64,000 nucleotides of DNA, from NCBI RefSeq assembly GCF_019242955.1, contig NZ_CP066129.1, positions 2,480,001 to 2,544,000 on the forward strand, in the 5' to 3' direction. Shown piece after piece: positions 20,080 to 27,981 of the stretch (position 1 is the first letter of the stretch; the number at the start of each line of letters is the position of its first letter). The position numbers and the translations under genes were made by a program. Source of the DNA: Morganella morganii. Lineage in GTDB: Bacteria > Pseudomonadota > Gammaproteobacteria > Enterobacterales > Enterobacteriaceae. Below the pieces are notes generated by a model that had not been told where the DNA came from, did not search any database, and saw nothing but the letters and a program-made list of their open reading frames with translations.

Positions 20080-21402
20080 ATGTTTTCAACAAAAGACATG
20101 CTCGTTCTCGGGATGATGGTTTTTGCACTTTTCCTGGGTGCGGGCAACATAATTTTTCCGCCGATGGCGGGCTATCACTCAGGGACTGACTGGTTCAGTG
20201 CCTCCCTCGGATTTATCGTCACCGGTGTGGTTCTGCCGTTTATCACCCTGATTACCGTTGCGGCCAAAGGCCGTGGTGAGCGGTTATCAGTCGATCTGCC
20301 GCGCTGGGTTTCAGTGACATTCTGGGTGGCACTCTATCTGATCCTCGGTTCGACTTTCGCCATGCCGCGTGTGACCAATACCGCGTATGAGCTGGGTTTT
20401 CTGCCGCTCGGTCTGGTTGAGAAAAGCACGGCCAGCCATCTGATTTTTGCCTTTGTCTTTAACTTCGTTTCCATGTTCTTTATGCTCAAACAGGGAACGA
20501 TGATCAGTGCTATCGGTAAGTTCATGACCCCGGCACTGCTGTTTCTCCTGGTCGCAGTGGGGATCGCTGTGGTGCGCACGCCACTTTCCCCGATCAATGA
20601 ACCGATCAATCAGTATGTGGATTTTGCCTTCTTCTCCGGCATTGTTGATGGTTATCAGACCATGGATGTGCTGTCCGCAATGGCGTTCGGCGGTATTGTT
20701 GCCCGTGCTCTCGCATCACGCGGAATCACCTCGCCGCAGGAGGTGGTGATCATTACCATCAAAGCCGGGCTGATTGCTGTCGGCCTGCTGGCTGCACTCT
20801 ACATCTGCCTGTTCTATCTGGGCGCAACCAGTGACATGGTGTCACAGACCGCCACCAACGGCGGACAGATTTTCTCCCGCTATGTCGATGTCCTTTACGG
20901 CGCGCTCGGCACCTGGCTGATGTGCGGCATTGTGCTGCTCGCCAGTATGACCACCTTTGTCGGTGTAACCAGTGCCTGTGCGGATTTCTTCGCGACATTC
21001 AACCGCCGGCTGGATTACCGCTTCTGGGTGGTGGTATCCACACTGCTGACCACAATCGTGTCCACATTCGGCCTGGATACCCTGCTGCGCGTCACCATCC
21101 CGGTACTGCTGCTGATCTACCCGACCACCGTTGCACTGGTCTTCCTGCAGTTTGCCCGCCGTAAAATGCGTAATCCGCGCTTTACCTACGGTTTCACTGT
21201 CGCGGTACTGGTTGTGATGAGTGCTTTCGACACACTGAATAATATCGGCCTGCTCAGTGAGAACGTCCTGGATGTGTTACACCGGATGCCGCTGTTTAAG
21301 GAAGGGATCGGCTGGTTACTGCCGGGCGTGATTGCCTTTATCATCTCTTTCGTTGCCGGCAATATGAAACCGGCAAAAATGCAGCCGGATACGGCCGCAT
21401 GA
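20080..21402 (+). CDS. brnQ: Branched-chain amino acid transporter BrnQ
   Basis: 440 residues, LIVCS family, about 12 membrane helices. It imports leucine, isoleucine and valine with a cation (family knowledge). The N-terminus shows the conserved LVLGMMVFALFLGAGNIIFPP segment, followed by repeated long hydrophobic stretches to about residue 425 and a short polar tail. The gene is preceded by 157 bases of AT-rich leader and followed by a strong terminator, so it is monocistronic. Confidence 0.93.
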   Translation: MFSTKDMLVLGMMVFALFLGAGNIIFPPMAGYHSGTDWFSASLGFIVTGVVLPFITLITVAAKGRGERLSVDLPRWVSVTFWVALYLILGSTFAMPRVTNTAYELGFLPLGLVEKSTASHLIFAFVFNFVSMFFMLKQGTMISAIGKFMTPALLFLLVAVGIAVVRTPLSPINEPINQYVDFAFFSGIVDGYQTMDVLSAMAFGGIVARALASRGITSPQEVVIITIKAGLIAVGLLAALYICLFYLGATSDMVSQTATNGGQIFSRYVDVLYGALGTWLMCGIVLLASMTTFVGVTSACADFFATFNRRLDYRFWVVVSTLLTTIVSTFGLDTLLRVTIPVLLLIYPTTVALVFLQFARRKMRNPRFTYGFTVAVLVVMSAFDTLNNIGLLSENVLDVLHRMPLFKEGIGWLLPGVIAFIISFVAGNMKPAKMQPDTAA

Positions 21403-21404
21403 TA

Positions 21405-21438
21405 TAAAAAGCCCGGTTCGCTGACCGGGCTTTTTTTT
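21405..21438 (+). terminator. brnQ terminator
   Basis: AAAAAGCCCGGT-TCGCTG-ACCGGGC followed by eight T residues, a few bases after the stop; the A run on the left could also serve the convergent strand. Confidence 0.92.
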
Positions 21439-21474
21439 CGTTATTTATTATGCCGTTATTTATTACGTTACTGT

Positions 21475-22161
21475 TTAGTGTGCCGCTGCCCGTTCCAGAA
21501 TAGCGGCCAGATTACGGTAGCCATGACGTTTTGCCAGAGTCAGTGGTGAATCTCCGGCAGCATCCGGCAGATTAACATCTGCACCGCCCTCAATCAGTAA
21601 AGTGACAATATCCGCATATTTCTGACTGCCGTCACCGAGAATGATCGCTTCAATCAGCGCGGTCCAGCCAAGATTATTAACATGATTAACATTCACTCCT
21701 GCATCAATCAGTGTCTTCACTGTTTTGACATGACCGCGCTCTGATGCGGGGATCAGCGCAGTACCGCCATAACGGTTCGTGCTTTTCAGATCGGCCCCGT
21801 GACTGAGTGTCATTTCCAGAATATCCTGTAATCCGCGTGCACCGGCATATAAATACGGCGTGTCCATAATAGCATCTGCGGCATTCACATCAGCACCCTG
21901 TTCTATCAGATAGCGGGCCACCTCTGTGCGGTTACCGTGTACTGCTGCCATCAGCGGTGTACGCAGGCGGTTATCACGCTGCTCAATATCGCCGCCCTGT
22001 CTGATTAACTGCTGAACCGTATTAAGATCACCCTTTTCCGCTGCGGTAACCAGATCAGGCCGGTCTGTTTTTGTCATACCTGTTGCCATTGTTATCAGTG
22101 AGAAAAAAATAATACCGGATAGCCCGATCAGCCTGCCGGCACTCAGAATGCGTTTTTTCAT
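21475..22161 (-). CDS. Exported ankyrin-repeat protein
   Basis: 228 residues from the ATG at 22161, which follows AGGAGTGGCAGA. A hydrophobic N-terminal segment (about 10-28) looks like a signal peptide or anchor, so the protein is probably periplasmic or membrane-tethered. The rest is about five ankyrin repeats, recognisable by TPLMAAVHGNRTEVARYLIEQ, GADVNAADAIMDTPYLYA, GGTALIPASERGHVKTVKTL and GADVNLPDAAGDSPLTLA. The partner and function are unknown. It sits 82 bases beyond the amiD stop on the same strand, so it may be cotranscribed with it. Confidence 0.85.
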   Translation of the reverse strand: MKKRILSAGRLIGLSGIIFFSLITMATGMTKTDRPDLVTAAEKGDLNTVQQLIRQGGDIEQRDNRLRTPLMAAVHGNRTEVARYLIEQGADVNAADAIMDTPYLYAGARGLQDILEMTLSHGADLKSTNRYGGTALIPASERGHVKTVKTLIDAGVNVNHVNNLGWTALIEAIILGDGSQKYADIVTLLIEGGADVNLPDAAGDSPLTLAKRHGYRNLAAILERAAAH

Positions 22162-22243
22162 TCTGCCACTCCTGTTGTGCTGATCCTGTGAATACTCATA
22201 CCATAACAAAACAGCATGATTTTTCACCTGACAGATAACAGGG

Positions 22244-23077
22244 TTATTGTGCGCCGTATTTTTTCAGAAGGGCTTTCACCAGAGCCAGTGTTTCCGCGTC
22301 CGCCTCACCGTTTACTTTATGAGAGCGGAAATGCATCTGGAATGCTTTGATAACATTGCGGGTTTTACCATCCATTTTGCCGGTTACGGTGATTTCATAG
22401 CCATATTTTTTCAGTGCCTGCTGTAACTCTCCGGCATTGATTTTATCCGACGGATGCCGGTTTCCGAGAAAATGTTTTACATCAGATGCGTCCGGCCAGG
22501 CGCCGATCCCGCGTTTCGCCAGATATTCCCACGGGAACATCGGCCCCGGGTCCAGTTTACGCTGCGGTGCAATATCACTGTGTCCCACCACATTTTGCGG
22601 TGCAATGTTATGCCGCGCGATCACATCCTGTGCCAGTTTTACAATCAGGTCTATCTGGGCTGTCTGATACGGCACCCAGCGCTGCCCGACAGACATTTTC
22701 ACTGTACCGGGATTAACAATCTCCACACCGACTGAGCTTTTATTCAGACTGCTTTCACCGCGCCAGTAACTCTTTCCGGCATGCCACGCTTCACTGCCTT
22801 CCGGCACCAGCTGCAATACCACCGGCTTACCATCACGCACCGCCGGTATTGTCGGCACCAGATACTGAACACTCACCCCGCCGGCGGTCAGCACCCGCAG
22901 CGATGCCTCATCATTCAGCGCGGTATAATGAAAAACCAGATAATTATTCGGTTTGGATAACCACGGCTCTTTGATATTCCGCTGATCGACAATAAATTCA
23001 CCATGATCAATATACCGGCTCTGATTACTGCATCCTGTCAGTATCAGTGCACACACCAGACACACGCTACGCCACAT
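22244..23077 (-). CDS. amiD: N-acetylmuramoyl-L-alanine amidase AmiD (lipoprotein)
   Basis: 277 residues. The lipoprotein signal ends in the lipobox LTGC, so the protein is anchored in the outer or inner membrane. The amidase_2 domain (about 40-185) contains the zinc ligands: His in LVFHYTALND and the His/Asp in VVGHSDIAPQRKLDPG. A C-terminal peptidoglycan-binding domain (about 205-272) follows, with INAGELQQALKKYGYE. It cleaves the amide bond between MurNAc and the stem peptide, and in E. coli also accepts anhydro-MurNAc substrates (family knowledge). Confidence 0.92.
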   Translation of the reverse strand: MWRSVCLVCALILTGCSNQSRYIDHGEFIVDQRNIKEPWLSKPNNYLVFHYTALNDEASLRVLTAGGVSVQYLVPTIPAVRDGKPVVLQLVPEGSEAWHAGKSYWRGESSLNKSSVGVEIVNPGTVKMSVGQRWVPYQTAQIDLIVKLAQDVIARHNIAPQNVVGHSDIAPQRKLDPGPMFPWEYLAKRGIGAWPDASDVKHFLGNRHPSDKINAGELQQALKKYGYEITVTGKMDGKTRNVIKAFQMHFRSHKVNGEADAETLALVKALLKKYGAQ

Positions 23078-23270
23078 CTTTCTTTATCCTGTACAATTTT
23101 ATCCGGCACTGTGCCGGTACAGCCCCTTTCCGGGAAATATCACGATCGTATTATTCATAACGAACATTATGTCACAGCAGTATATTATGACGACTTCATT
23201 GCGGTAGTGCTATGCTCTGAAAACGAATCATCATGAGGTTTTTCGGATTTTTATTCACGCGGAGAATGAA

Positions 23271-23882
23271 ATGGATATTTACACTTACCCGAAGTCGCGC
23301 TCCATCCGCGCCACCTGGATGGCAGAAGAGCTGAGTCTTGATTATCAGTGTCACTTTACCGATGTAATGTCTGCCGGAAAACAGATTCCGGGTAAAAATC
23401 AGAAAGTCCTTGCACTGTCTGATAACGGGCTGGTCATTTTTGAATCCTCCGCCATCTGCATTTACCTCGCGCAAACTTACGGTAACGGACGTTTTTACCC
23501 GCAGGATATAAAAAAACAGGCCATAGTAAACCAGTGGCTCGCCTATATTATTTCGGAACTGGAAAGCCCCCTCTGGATCATACTGAAACATGCCGTGGTC
23601 TTACCGGAAACTATGCGGCAACCGGCTGCTATCGAACCGGCAAAAGAGGATTTTCTGCGGGCCATTAAGGTCATTGAACAAGAGATCTGCGGAAAAACAT
23701 GGCTGTGTAACGATGATTTTTCTGTGGCGGATATTTTCTTATTTCATATCTCACGCTGGGCCATGATGCTGGGTTTTGTATTGTCAGAGGATCTTGTGCA
23801 CTACACTGAGGCACTGGAGAAGCGTCCGGCACTGCAACGCGCCCGTCAGCGGGAGCAACAGGCAGCTGAAAACGCACGATAA
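23271..23882 (+). CDS. Glutathione S-transferase family protein
   Basis: 203 residues with a CGGAGAATGAA ribosome site. The N-terminal thioredoxin-like domain starts MDIYTYPKSRSIRATWMAEE and holds the glutathione gamma-glutamyl contact motif FESSAICIYLA near residue 62. The C-terminal helical domain contains the N-capping aspartate motif in DDFSVADIFLFHI. The substrate is not predictable; related proteins act in detoxification or as stress proteins. It is transcribed alone, divergent from amiD. Confidence 0.85.
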   Translation: MDIYTYPKSRSIRATWMAEELSLDYQCHFTDVMSAGKQIPGKNQKVLALSDNGLVIFESSAICIYLAQTYGNGRFYPQDIKKQAIVNQWLAYIISELESPLWIILKHAVVLPETMRQPAAIEPAKEDFLRAIKVIEQEICGKTWLCNDDFSVADIFLFHISRWAMMLGFVLSEDLVHYTEALEKRPALQRARQREQQAAENAR

Positions 23883-23908
23883 AAAATACCCGCCGCGGCG
23901 GGTATTCA
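23881..23908 (-). terminator. Terminator of the CatB-like gene
   Basis: On the minus strand AATACCCGCCGCGGCGGGTATT followed by TTTT; the A run overlaps the stop codon of the convergent glutathione transferase gene. Confidence 0.8.
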
Positions 23909-23917
23909 ATCATCTAT

Positions 23918-24580
23918 TTACGGCTGAGTGCTGTTTTGTGCCCTGTCATACTGTTCTGATGCCGCTTTCAGCCCGGCCAGATCTGCGGAGCAAATCAGCG
24001 GTCTCAGCGCATCAAACTTCGCCTGCGGCCAGTCATAGAGGGACAGCGACAGTAACTCCGTGACAATATTTTCATCAAACCGGCTGCGGATAACGGCAGC
24101 CGGATTACCGCCGGCAATCGCATATGGCGGCACATCGCGGACAACCACACTGTTTGCCGCAATCACCGCGCCCTCACCGATAGTCACACCGGGCATAATC
24201 ATCGCCCGCATGCCTATCCAGGCACCGTCACCAATCCGGGTATCCCCTTTGCCTATATAAGCCTCATCAATGATATCCGGAAACGGATACAGGCTGAACC
24301 AGTCATGGCGGTGTGTATGATTACCGCCCATCAGGATCACGGCTTCTGCACCGATGCAGACATAATCCCCGATATACAACTCATCCACTTTCCAGCTGAG
24401 CTGCCAGTCACGGCTTATTTCATCGCCCTGTAAATAACGGACAACGGAGGCTTCAAACCCTTTATCCCAGCAGTCGCTGTAATAGCTGTGAGTGCCTTTG
24501 ATATGAATATTCGGATTTGTGACCGTTTCATGCAACCGTTCACAAACGGACCAATGTTTTTGTTTCATGGTAAATCTCAT
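23918..24580 (-). CDS. CatB-like xenobiotic O-acetyltransferase
   Basis: 220 residues in the open frame; a second ATG at 24568 gives 216 residues and neither start has a strong ribosome site. It belongs to the left-handed beta-helix hexapeptide family of type B chloramphenicol and streptogramin acetyltransferases. The catalytic histidine region GGNHTHRHDW matches the GNQGHRYDW-type motif of CatB/Vat enzymes. The hexapeptide coil runs through IGDGAWIGMRAMIMPGVTIG and IAANSVVVRDVPPYAIAGGNPA. The real substrate may be an antibiotic or a cellular compound. Codon use resembles neighbouring genes, so it looks chromosomal and old rather than recently acquired. Confidence 0.85.
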   Translation of the reverse strand: MRFTMKQKHWSVCERLHETVTNPNIHIKGTHSYYSDCWDKGFEASVVRYLQGDEISRDWQLSWKVDELYIGDYVCIGAEAVILMGGNHTHRHDWFSLYPFPDIIDEAYIGKGDTRIGDGAWIGMRAMIMPGVTIGEGAVIAANSVVVRDVPPYAIAGGNPAAVIRSRFDENIVTELLSLSLYDWPQAKFDALRPLICSADLAGLKAASEQYDRAQNSTQP

Positions 24581-24701
24581 TATTGATGAATAGTTACCAC
24601 AGAACGCTGCTCTGTGGTGATGTACCCGCGTTCAAAGCACATCACACCGGGTTATCCTCGCCCGTTTCAGCCGGGGATTATCCATTATTCTCTCCCATAC
24701 A

Positions 24702-24727
24702 GAAAAACACCCGCAAAAGCGGGTGTT
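24702..24727 (-). terminator. Terminator of the alanine symporter gene
   Basis: On the minus strand ACACCCGC-TTTT-GCGGGTGT followed by TTTTCTG, just beyond the stop codon at 24732. Confidence 0.88.
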
Positions 24728-24731
24728 GTCG

Positions 24732-26186
24732 TCAGTTAACCTTTTGTTCAACCAGCGGTTCCGGTGTTTCTTCCCAGATGCCGTCTTCAACCTGTTTACG
24801 AATTTCAGGATAAAGGTTGATATCAAACTGCGGTAATTTCCCCGTTTTGCGCTGTTGGTTATAATCTTTCGCCAGCTTAAATGCAACGCCGGACAACAAC
24901 AGGATAGCAATCAGGTTTGTCACCGCCATCAGTCCCATCGAGAAATCAGCCATTTTCCAGACCAGCGGCATTTCTGACAATGCCCCGAACATCACCATAC
25001 CCAGCGAAGCCAGGCGCAGGACAAACAGCCCTTTGGTGTGTTTGTGCTCGAGGAACACCATATTGCTTTCCGCATAGGCGTAATTGGCAATAATGGAGGT
25101 AAACGCAAAGAAGAAGATAGCCACGGCCACAAAGACAGAACCCCAGCTGCCGACAACCGAACTCAGTGCCAGTTGCGTGATCTCAATACCGTTGATATCC
25201 CCCTGCGGATTGTCCAGCACACCGGAGGAGAGAATAATCATCGCGGTAGCGCTGCAGATAACCAGTGTGTCCATAAAGACCCCCAGCATCTGCACATACC
25301 CCTGAGAAACAGGATGCGGCGGAAATGGTGCCGCAGACGCTGCAGCGTTCGGGGCGGAGCCCATGCCTGCCTCATTCGAGAACAAACCACGCTGTACGCC
25401 GTTAATCATGGCCTGTGCCACACCATAACCGACAGCACCGGAAACCGCCTCCTGTAATCCGAAAGCACTTTTGATAATCAGCATAAAAATTTCCGGCAGG
25501 CGTTCTGCATAATGCCCCATCACCCAGAAGGCGAGAATGAGATACGCAACCGCCATCACCGGTACCACCAGCTCCGCCACCCGGGCAATGGAGCGCAGGC
25601 CGCCGAAAATGATCACACCACAGATAACCACCAGACCGGCACCGACATAACCGGCATCCGCGCCAAAGGCCATTTTGGACGCCTGAGCAATCGAGTTTGC
25701 CTGAACGGCATTAAAGACCAGTCCGAATGCGATAATCAGGAAGATTGAGAACAGCACGCCCATCCAGCGGGCTTTCAGTCCGCGTTCCATATAATACGCC
25801 GGACCACCGCGATAATTCCCCTGATCGTCACGGGTTTTATAAAGCTGGGCAAGCGTACTTTCAATAAAGGATGTCGCCATACCGATCAGCGCGACAACCC
25901 ACATCCAGAAGATAGCGCCGGGACCACCCGCGGTCAGGGCGATCGCCACCCCGGTCAGGTTCCCGGTCCCCACCCGTGCAGCCAGACTTGTACACAGTGC
26001 CTGAAACGGGGAAATGCCGGATTTATCCGATTTCTTACTGTGCTTTAGCACGCTGAACATGTGTCCGAAGTGACGGAATTGGATAAATCCGGTACGAAAT
26101 GTGAAGTACAGTCCGATACCCAGTAATAAATAGATGAGCAGGTGGTTCCAGAGTAGTCCGTTTAATGTATTAATTATATCGGTCAA
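24732..26186 (-). CDS. Alanine/glycine:cation symporter (AGCS family)
   Basis: Inner-membrane sodium/proton-coupled amino acid symporter with about 11 helices. I choose the TTG at 26186 (484 residues, starting LTDIINTLNGLLWNHLL), because AGAGG lies seven bases upstream. The only longer option is another TTG at 26228 with an unsuitable spacing. Family signatures are FQALCTSLAARVGTGNLTGVA near residue 80 and the central QRGLFSNEAGMGSAPNAAA. It resembles YaaJ/AlsT proteins. The substrate is most likely alanine or glycine, but glutamine carriers exist in the family. Confidence 0.88.
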   Translation of the reverse strand: MTDIINTLNGLLWNHLLIYLLLGIGLYFTFRTGFIQFRHFGHMFSVLKHSKKSDKSGISPFQALCTSLAARVGTGNLTGVAIALTAGGPGAIFWMWVVALIGMATSFIESTLAQLYKTRDDQGNYRGGPAYYMERGLKARWMGVLFSIFLIIAFGLVFNAVQANSIAQASKMAFGADAGYVGAGLVVICGVIIFGGLRSIARVAELVVPVMAVAYLILAFWVMGHYAERLPEIFMLIIKSAFGLQEAVSGAVGYGVAQAMINGVQRGLFSNEAGMGSAPNAAASAAPFPPHPVSQGYVQMLGVFMDTLVICSATAMIILSSGVLDNPQGDINGIEITQLALSSVVGSWGSVFVAVAIFFFAFTSIIANYAYAESNMVFLEHKHTKGLFVLRLASLGMVMFGALSEMPLVWKMADFSMGLMAVTNLIAILLLSGVAFKLAKDYNQQRKTGKLPQFDINLYPEIRKQVEDGIWEETPEPLVEQKVN

Positions 26187-26228
26187 AGTTATACCTCTTA
26201 TATTGCTGTGCTGATTTGCGGCGAACAA

Positions 26229-26886
26229 GCCCCTTAACGAATGACAGGTAATATCCGTATTGTCATATCTGACGGTAATTGTTTAAAAAAAAGACACCTC
26301 TTATTAAGAATCAGCCCGACTTTACCATAAGAAATATTTCTCTGTATATTTTTTTATTCCTTTTTTTTCACTCTATTAATTAACGTTAATTTTTCGCATT
26401 AATACAACGATTAATCCGAACGATTACTTCAATAATCAACTATCAAAAATAAACAAAAAATCACTTTAACTACAATTACTTATGATAGTCGTTACTTTAT
26501 CTCCTATTAGTTTATTTATACTTTCAATTTACCACCACATTTTATTATCCCGCCATAAATTAAAACACATGATTGAATAAAAAATAAAATTTATTCATTA
26601 ATTACTGGTTAAATTAACGAAAAAGAATAATGTTCATCATCCTGGAAATAAAAATAAATAATAAAAACGGTTAAATGCGATATAAACATTCCGGTTACCC
26701 GTAATAAAATAACGTATTTAATAACCGGGAGCGACCCTCTGCCGCAGCCTCCCGCCAGTCTGATACTGCTGCCCATCGCAGGCAGAGCCTGATTCCGCGC
26801 CAAACTTTGCTCTGCGACACACTCCGGTGAAAAAAAGCTTTCGCAGCTGACCGGTTTCCGCTAACATAGCGTTATATAATCTGTTA
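26229..26886. other. AT-rich gene-poor stretch left of the orphan terminator
   Basis: About 660 bases, mostly very AT-rich, with homopolymer runs of A and T. Small open frames exist on both strands but none has a ribosome site or a recognisable product. A GC-richer patch around 26730-26830 stands out against its surroundings. CAGCTGACCGG at 26844-26854 is repeated exactly in the terminator arm at 26930-26940. Confidence 0.6.
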
Positions 26887-26950
26887 TATACCGGATTGTA
26901 TACATTGCTCTTAATATTTTTTTGCCGGTCAGCTGACCGGCAATTTTTTT
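26887..26950 (+). ncRNA. Candidate small RNA ending in an orphan terminator
   Basis: TATAAT at 26875-26880 could be a -10 box (the -35 is poor). About 64 bases downstream a strong intrinsic terminator follows at 26922-26950, and no coding sequence lies in between. The terminator therefore either ends a small RNA or is a remnant. I do not recognise the RNA. Confidence 0.3.
26922..26950 (+). terminator. Strong terminator without an upstream gene
   Basis: Perfect 22-base palindrome TTGCCGGTCAG/CTGACCGGCAA followed by seven T residues. The nearest plus-strand gene upstream is several kilobases away, so it must serve an unannotated transcript. Confidence 0.85.
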
Positions 26951-27099
26951 GTCTGCCCTGTCTGATTGCAATCTGTGAAAATGTGATCCCGCCTGATATT
27001 TAGCATAAAGGCAGGAATAACAGTGTGGTAATTTTGTTATTAATCATTATTATCAGAACAGATAATCGTGCATTTCTTCGTTATTTTTTCTTTCTTTTT

Positions 27100-27187
27100 G
27101 CTCCCTTCCGGGAGCATTTTCTTATCCGCCGGGTAAAAAAACACAGCTGCCGGCACGGAAAATCGCAGAAATTCCGGTGCCGGCAGC
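27100..27187. other. Two hairpins upstream of the OrtT-like gene
   Basis: GCTCCC/GGGAGC at 27100-27115 followed by ATTTTCTT (weak terminator), and a long stem GCTGCCGGCACGGAA/TTCCGGTGCCGGCAGC at 27146-27187 with one bulged base. They lie 70-160 bases before the toxin-like ORF and could shape its leader or end an upstream transcript. Confidence 0.5.
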
Positions 27188-27255
27188 AGATCCGTCATGA
27201 TTTATCGCCGCGGGTAAGGTACACTAGCCGCATCAGTTTAACTAATGTAACCGTT

Positions 27256-27433
27256 ATGTCCTCTGCACAAATTTTACTGACTATCTACGCGACAGGTGGT
27301 CTTTTTTCATTCATTCTGACTTTTTTTTCTGACAAAAGATCCGAATCCGTTTTTCCGCCTGCTCAGTTGCCTGCTGATAGCACTCACCTGGCCGATGTCA
27401 CTGCCGGTGGTGATTTTATTCTCGCTGTTCTGA
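27256..27433 (+). pseudogene. GhoT/OrtT-like membrane toxin gene with a one-base frameshift
   Basis: Frame 1 from ATG 27256 reads MSSAQILLTIYATGGLFSFI-LTFF. After a run of eight T residues (27321-27328) the family-like sequence continues in the next frame as LTKDPNPFFRLLSCLLIA then LTWPMSLPVVILFSLF and stops at 27433. With seven T residues the two parts join into a 58-residue protein with two membrane helices. Its C-terminus matches the TWPMS-x-PV-x-LLFSLF end of E. coli GhoT and OrtT, 57-residue inner-membrane toxins that lower membrane potential (family knowledge). No GhoS-like antitoxin gene is upstream, as for the orphan OrtT. The shift may be a true mutation, a phase-variable or slippage-corrected tract, or a sequencing error. 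Confidence 0.75.
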
Positions 27434-27439
27434 CTGCGT

Positions 27440-27628
27440 TCAGAGCCATACTATTCCCGCAGTCACCACAAGACACAAAAATATCAGCCGCCCCCATGTC
27501 AGAGAACTGCCGTGCTGCTGCCACAGTACATTTATTTCAGGCGCCAGTGCATAACCGCGCTGACAAATACGACGGCGGATACGGCGGGTAAGGAAAACAC
27601 GGAACGAACCGGATTGTGGTGATTTCAT
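27440..27628 (-). CDS. Small basic protein with a C-terminal membrane segment
   Basis: 62 residues from ATG 27628, with AGAGGTATGT directly before the start. The N-terminal half is strongly basic (FLTRRIRRRICQRGY). The last 18 residues, from WGRLIFLCLV to the C-terminal WL, form a hydrophobic segment, so a tail-anchored inner-membrane protein is plausible. I do not recognise it. Its stop lies six bases from the stop of the convergent OrtT-like gene, a compact arrangement that supports both as real genes. Confidence 0.55.
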   Translation of the reverse strand: MKSPQSGSFRVFLTRRIRRRICQRGYALAPEINVLWQQHGSSLTWGRLIFLCLVVTAGIVWL

Positions 27629-27780
27629 ACATACCTCTGCTGAGAAAGAGAACGTATGTGAAACCTGATACTCCCGGAAGATAATTATTATGCGGACATT
27701 ATAAAAGAGAACCGCAACCACAAAAAGGGAGAGATTATGCGGCTGAGTTCTCCTTTATTCAGAATCAGGGCTGGTAACCA

Positions 27781-27981
27781 TCAATCCAGTGCATTGATAG
27801 CTTTTTCATAGATGACATTCATAAAATCATCGTTCTGCTGTTCCCAATATATTTCCAGCATCACCTGAATGGCTTCTTTGGTGACAGGCTCACCGCTTTT
27901 GCATAAAAGGACAGCGGCTCTGCCGATTGCCTGGCAAATTTCGCCATAAACATATGCGTCGCTAACTCGTTCTGAAATCAT
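27781..27981 (-). CDS. Small protein, possibly YmgB/AriR-like
   Basis: 66 residues, ATG preceded by AGGCATAAAT. It looks all-helical and acidic, with the pattern ICQAIGRAAVLLCKSGEPVTKEAIQVMLE. This recalls the YmgB/AriR/YcgZ group of small biofilm and acid-resistance regulators (an L-x-x-A-x-x-L-x-x-SG-x-x-V stretch followed by helical repeats). The similarity is weak and I judge it by eye only. It lies on the minus strand after 900 bases of AT-rich DNA. Confidence 0.55.
   Translation of the reverse strand: MISERVSDAYVYGEICQAIGRAAVLLCKSGEPVTKEAIQVMLEIYWEQQNDDFMNVIYEKAINALD

Noticed and set aside
26609-26803. 64-residue minus-strand frame with a hydrophobic middle
   Set aside because: Crosses the boundary between a GC-rich patch and AT-rich DNA and has no ribosome site.
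27025-27591. 188-residue plus-strand open frame in the AT-rich region
   Set aside because: Only the part from 27256 to the T8 run resembles a protein family; the 3' remainder is out of the family frame, and the upstream part has no ribosome site.
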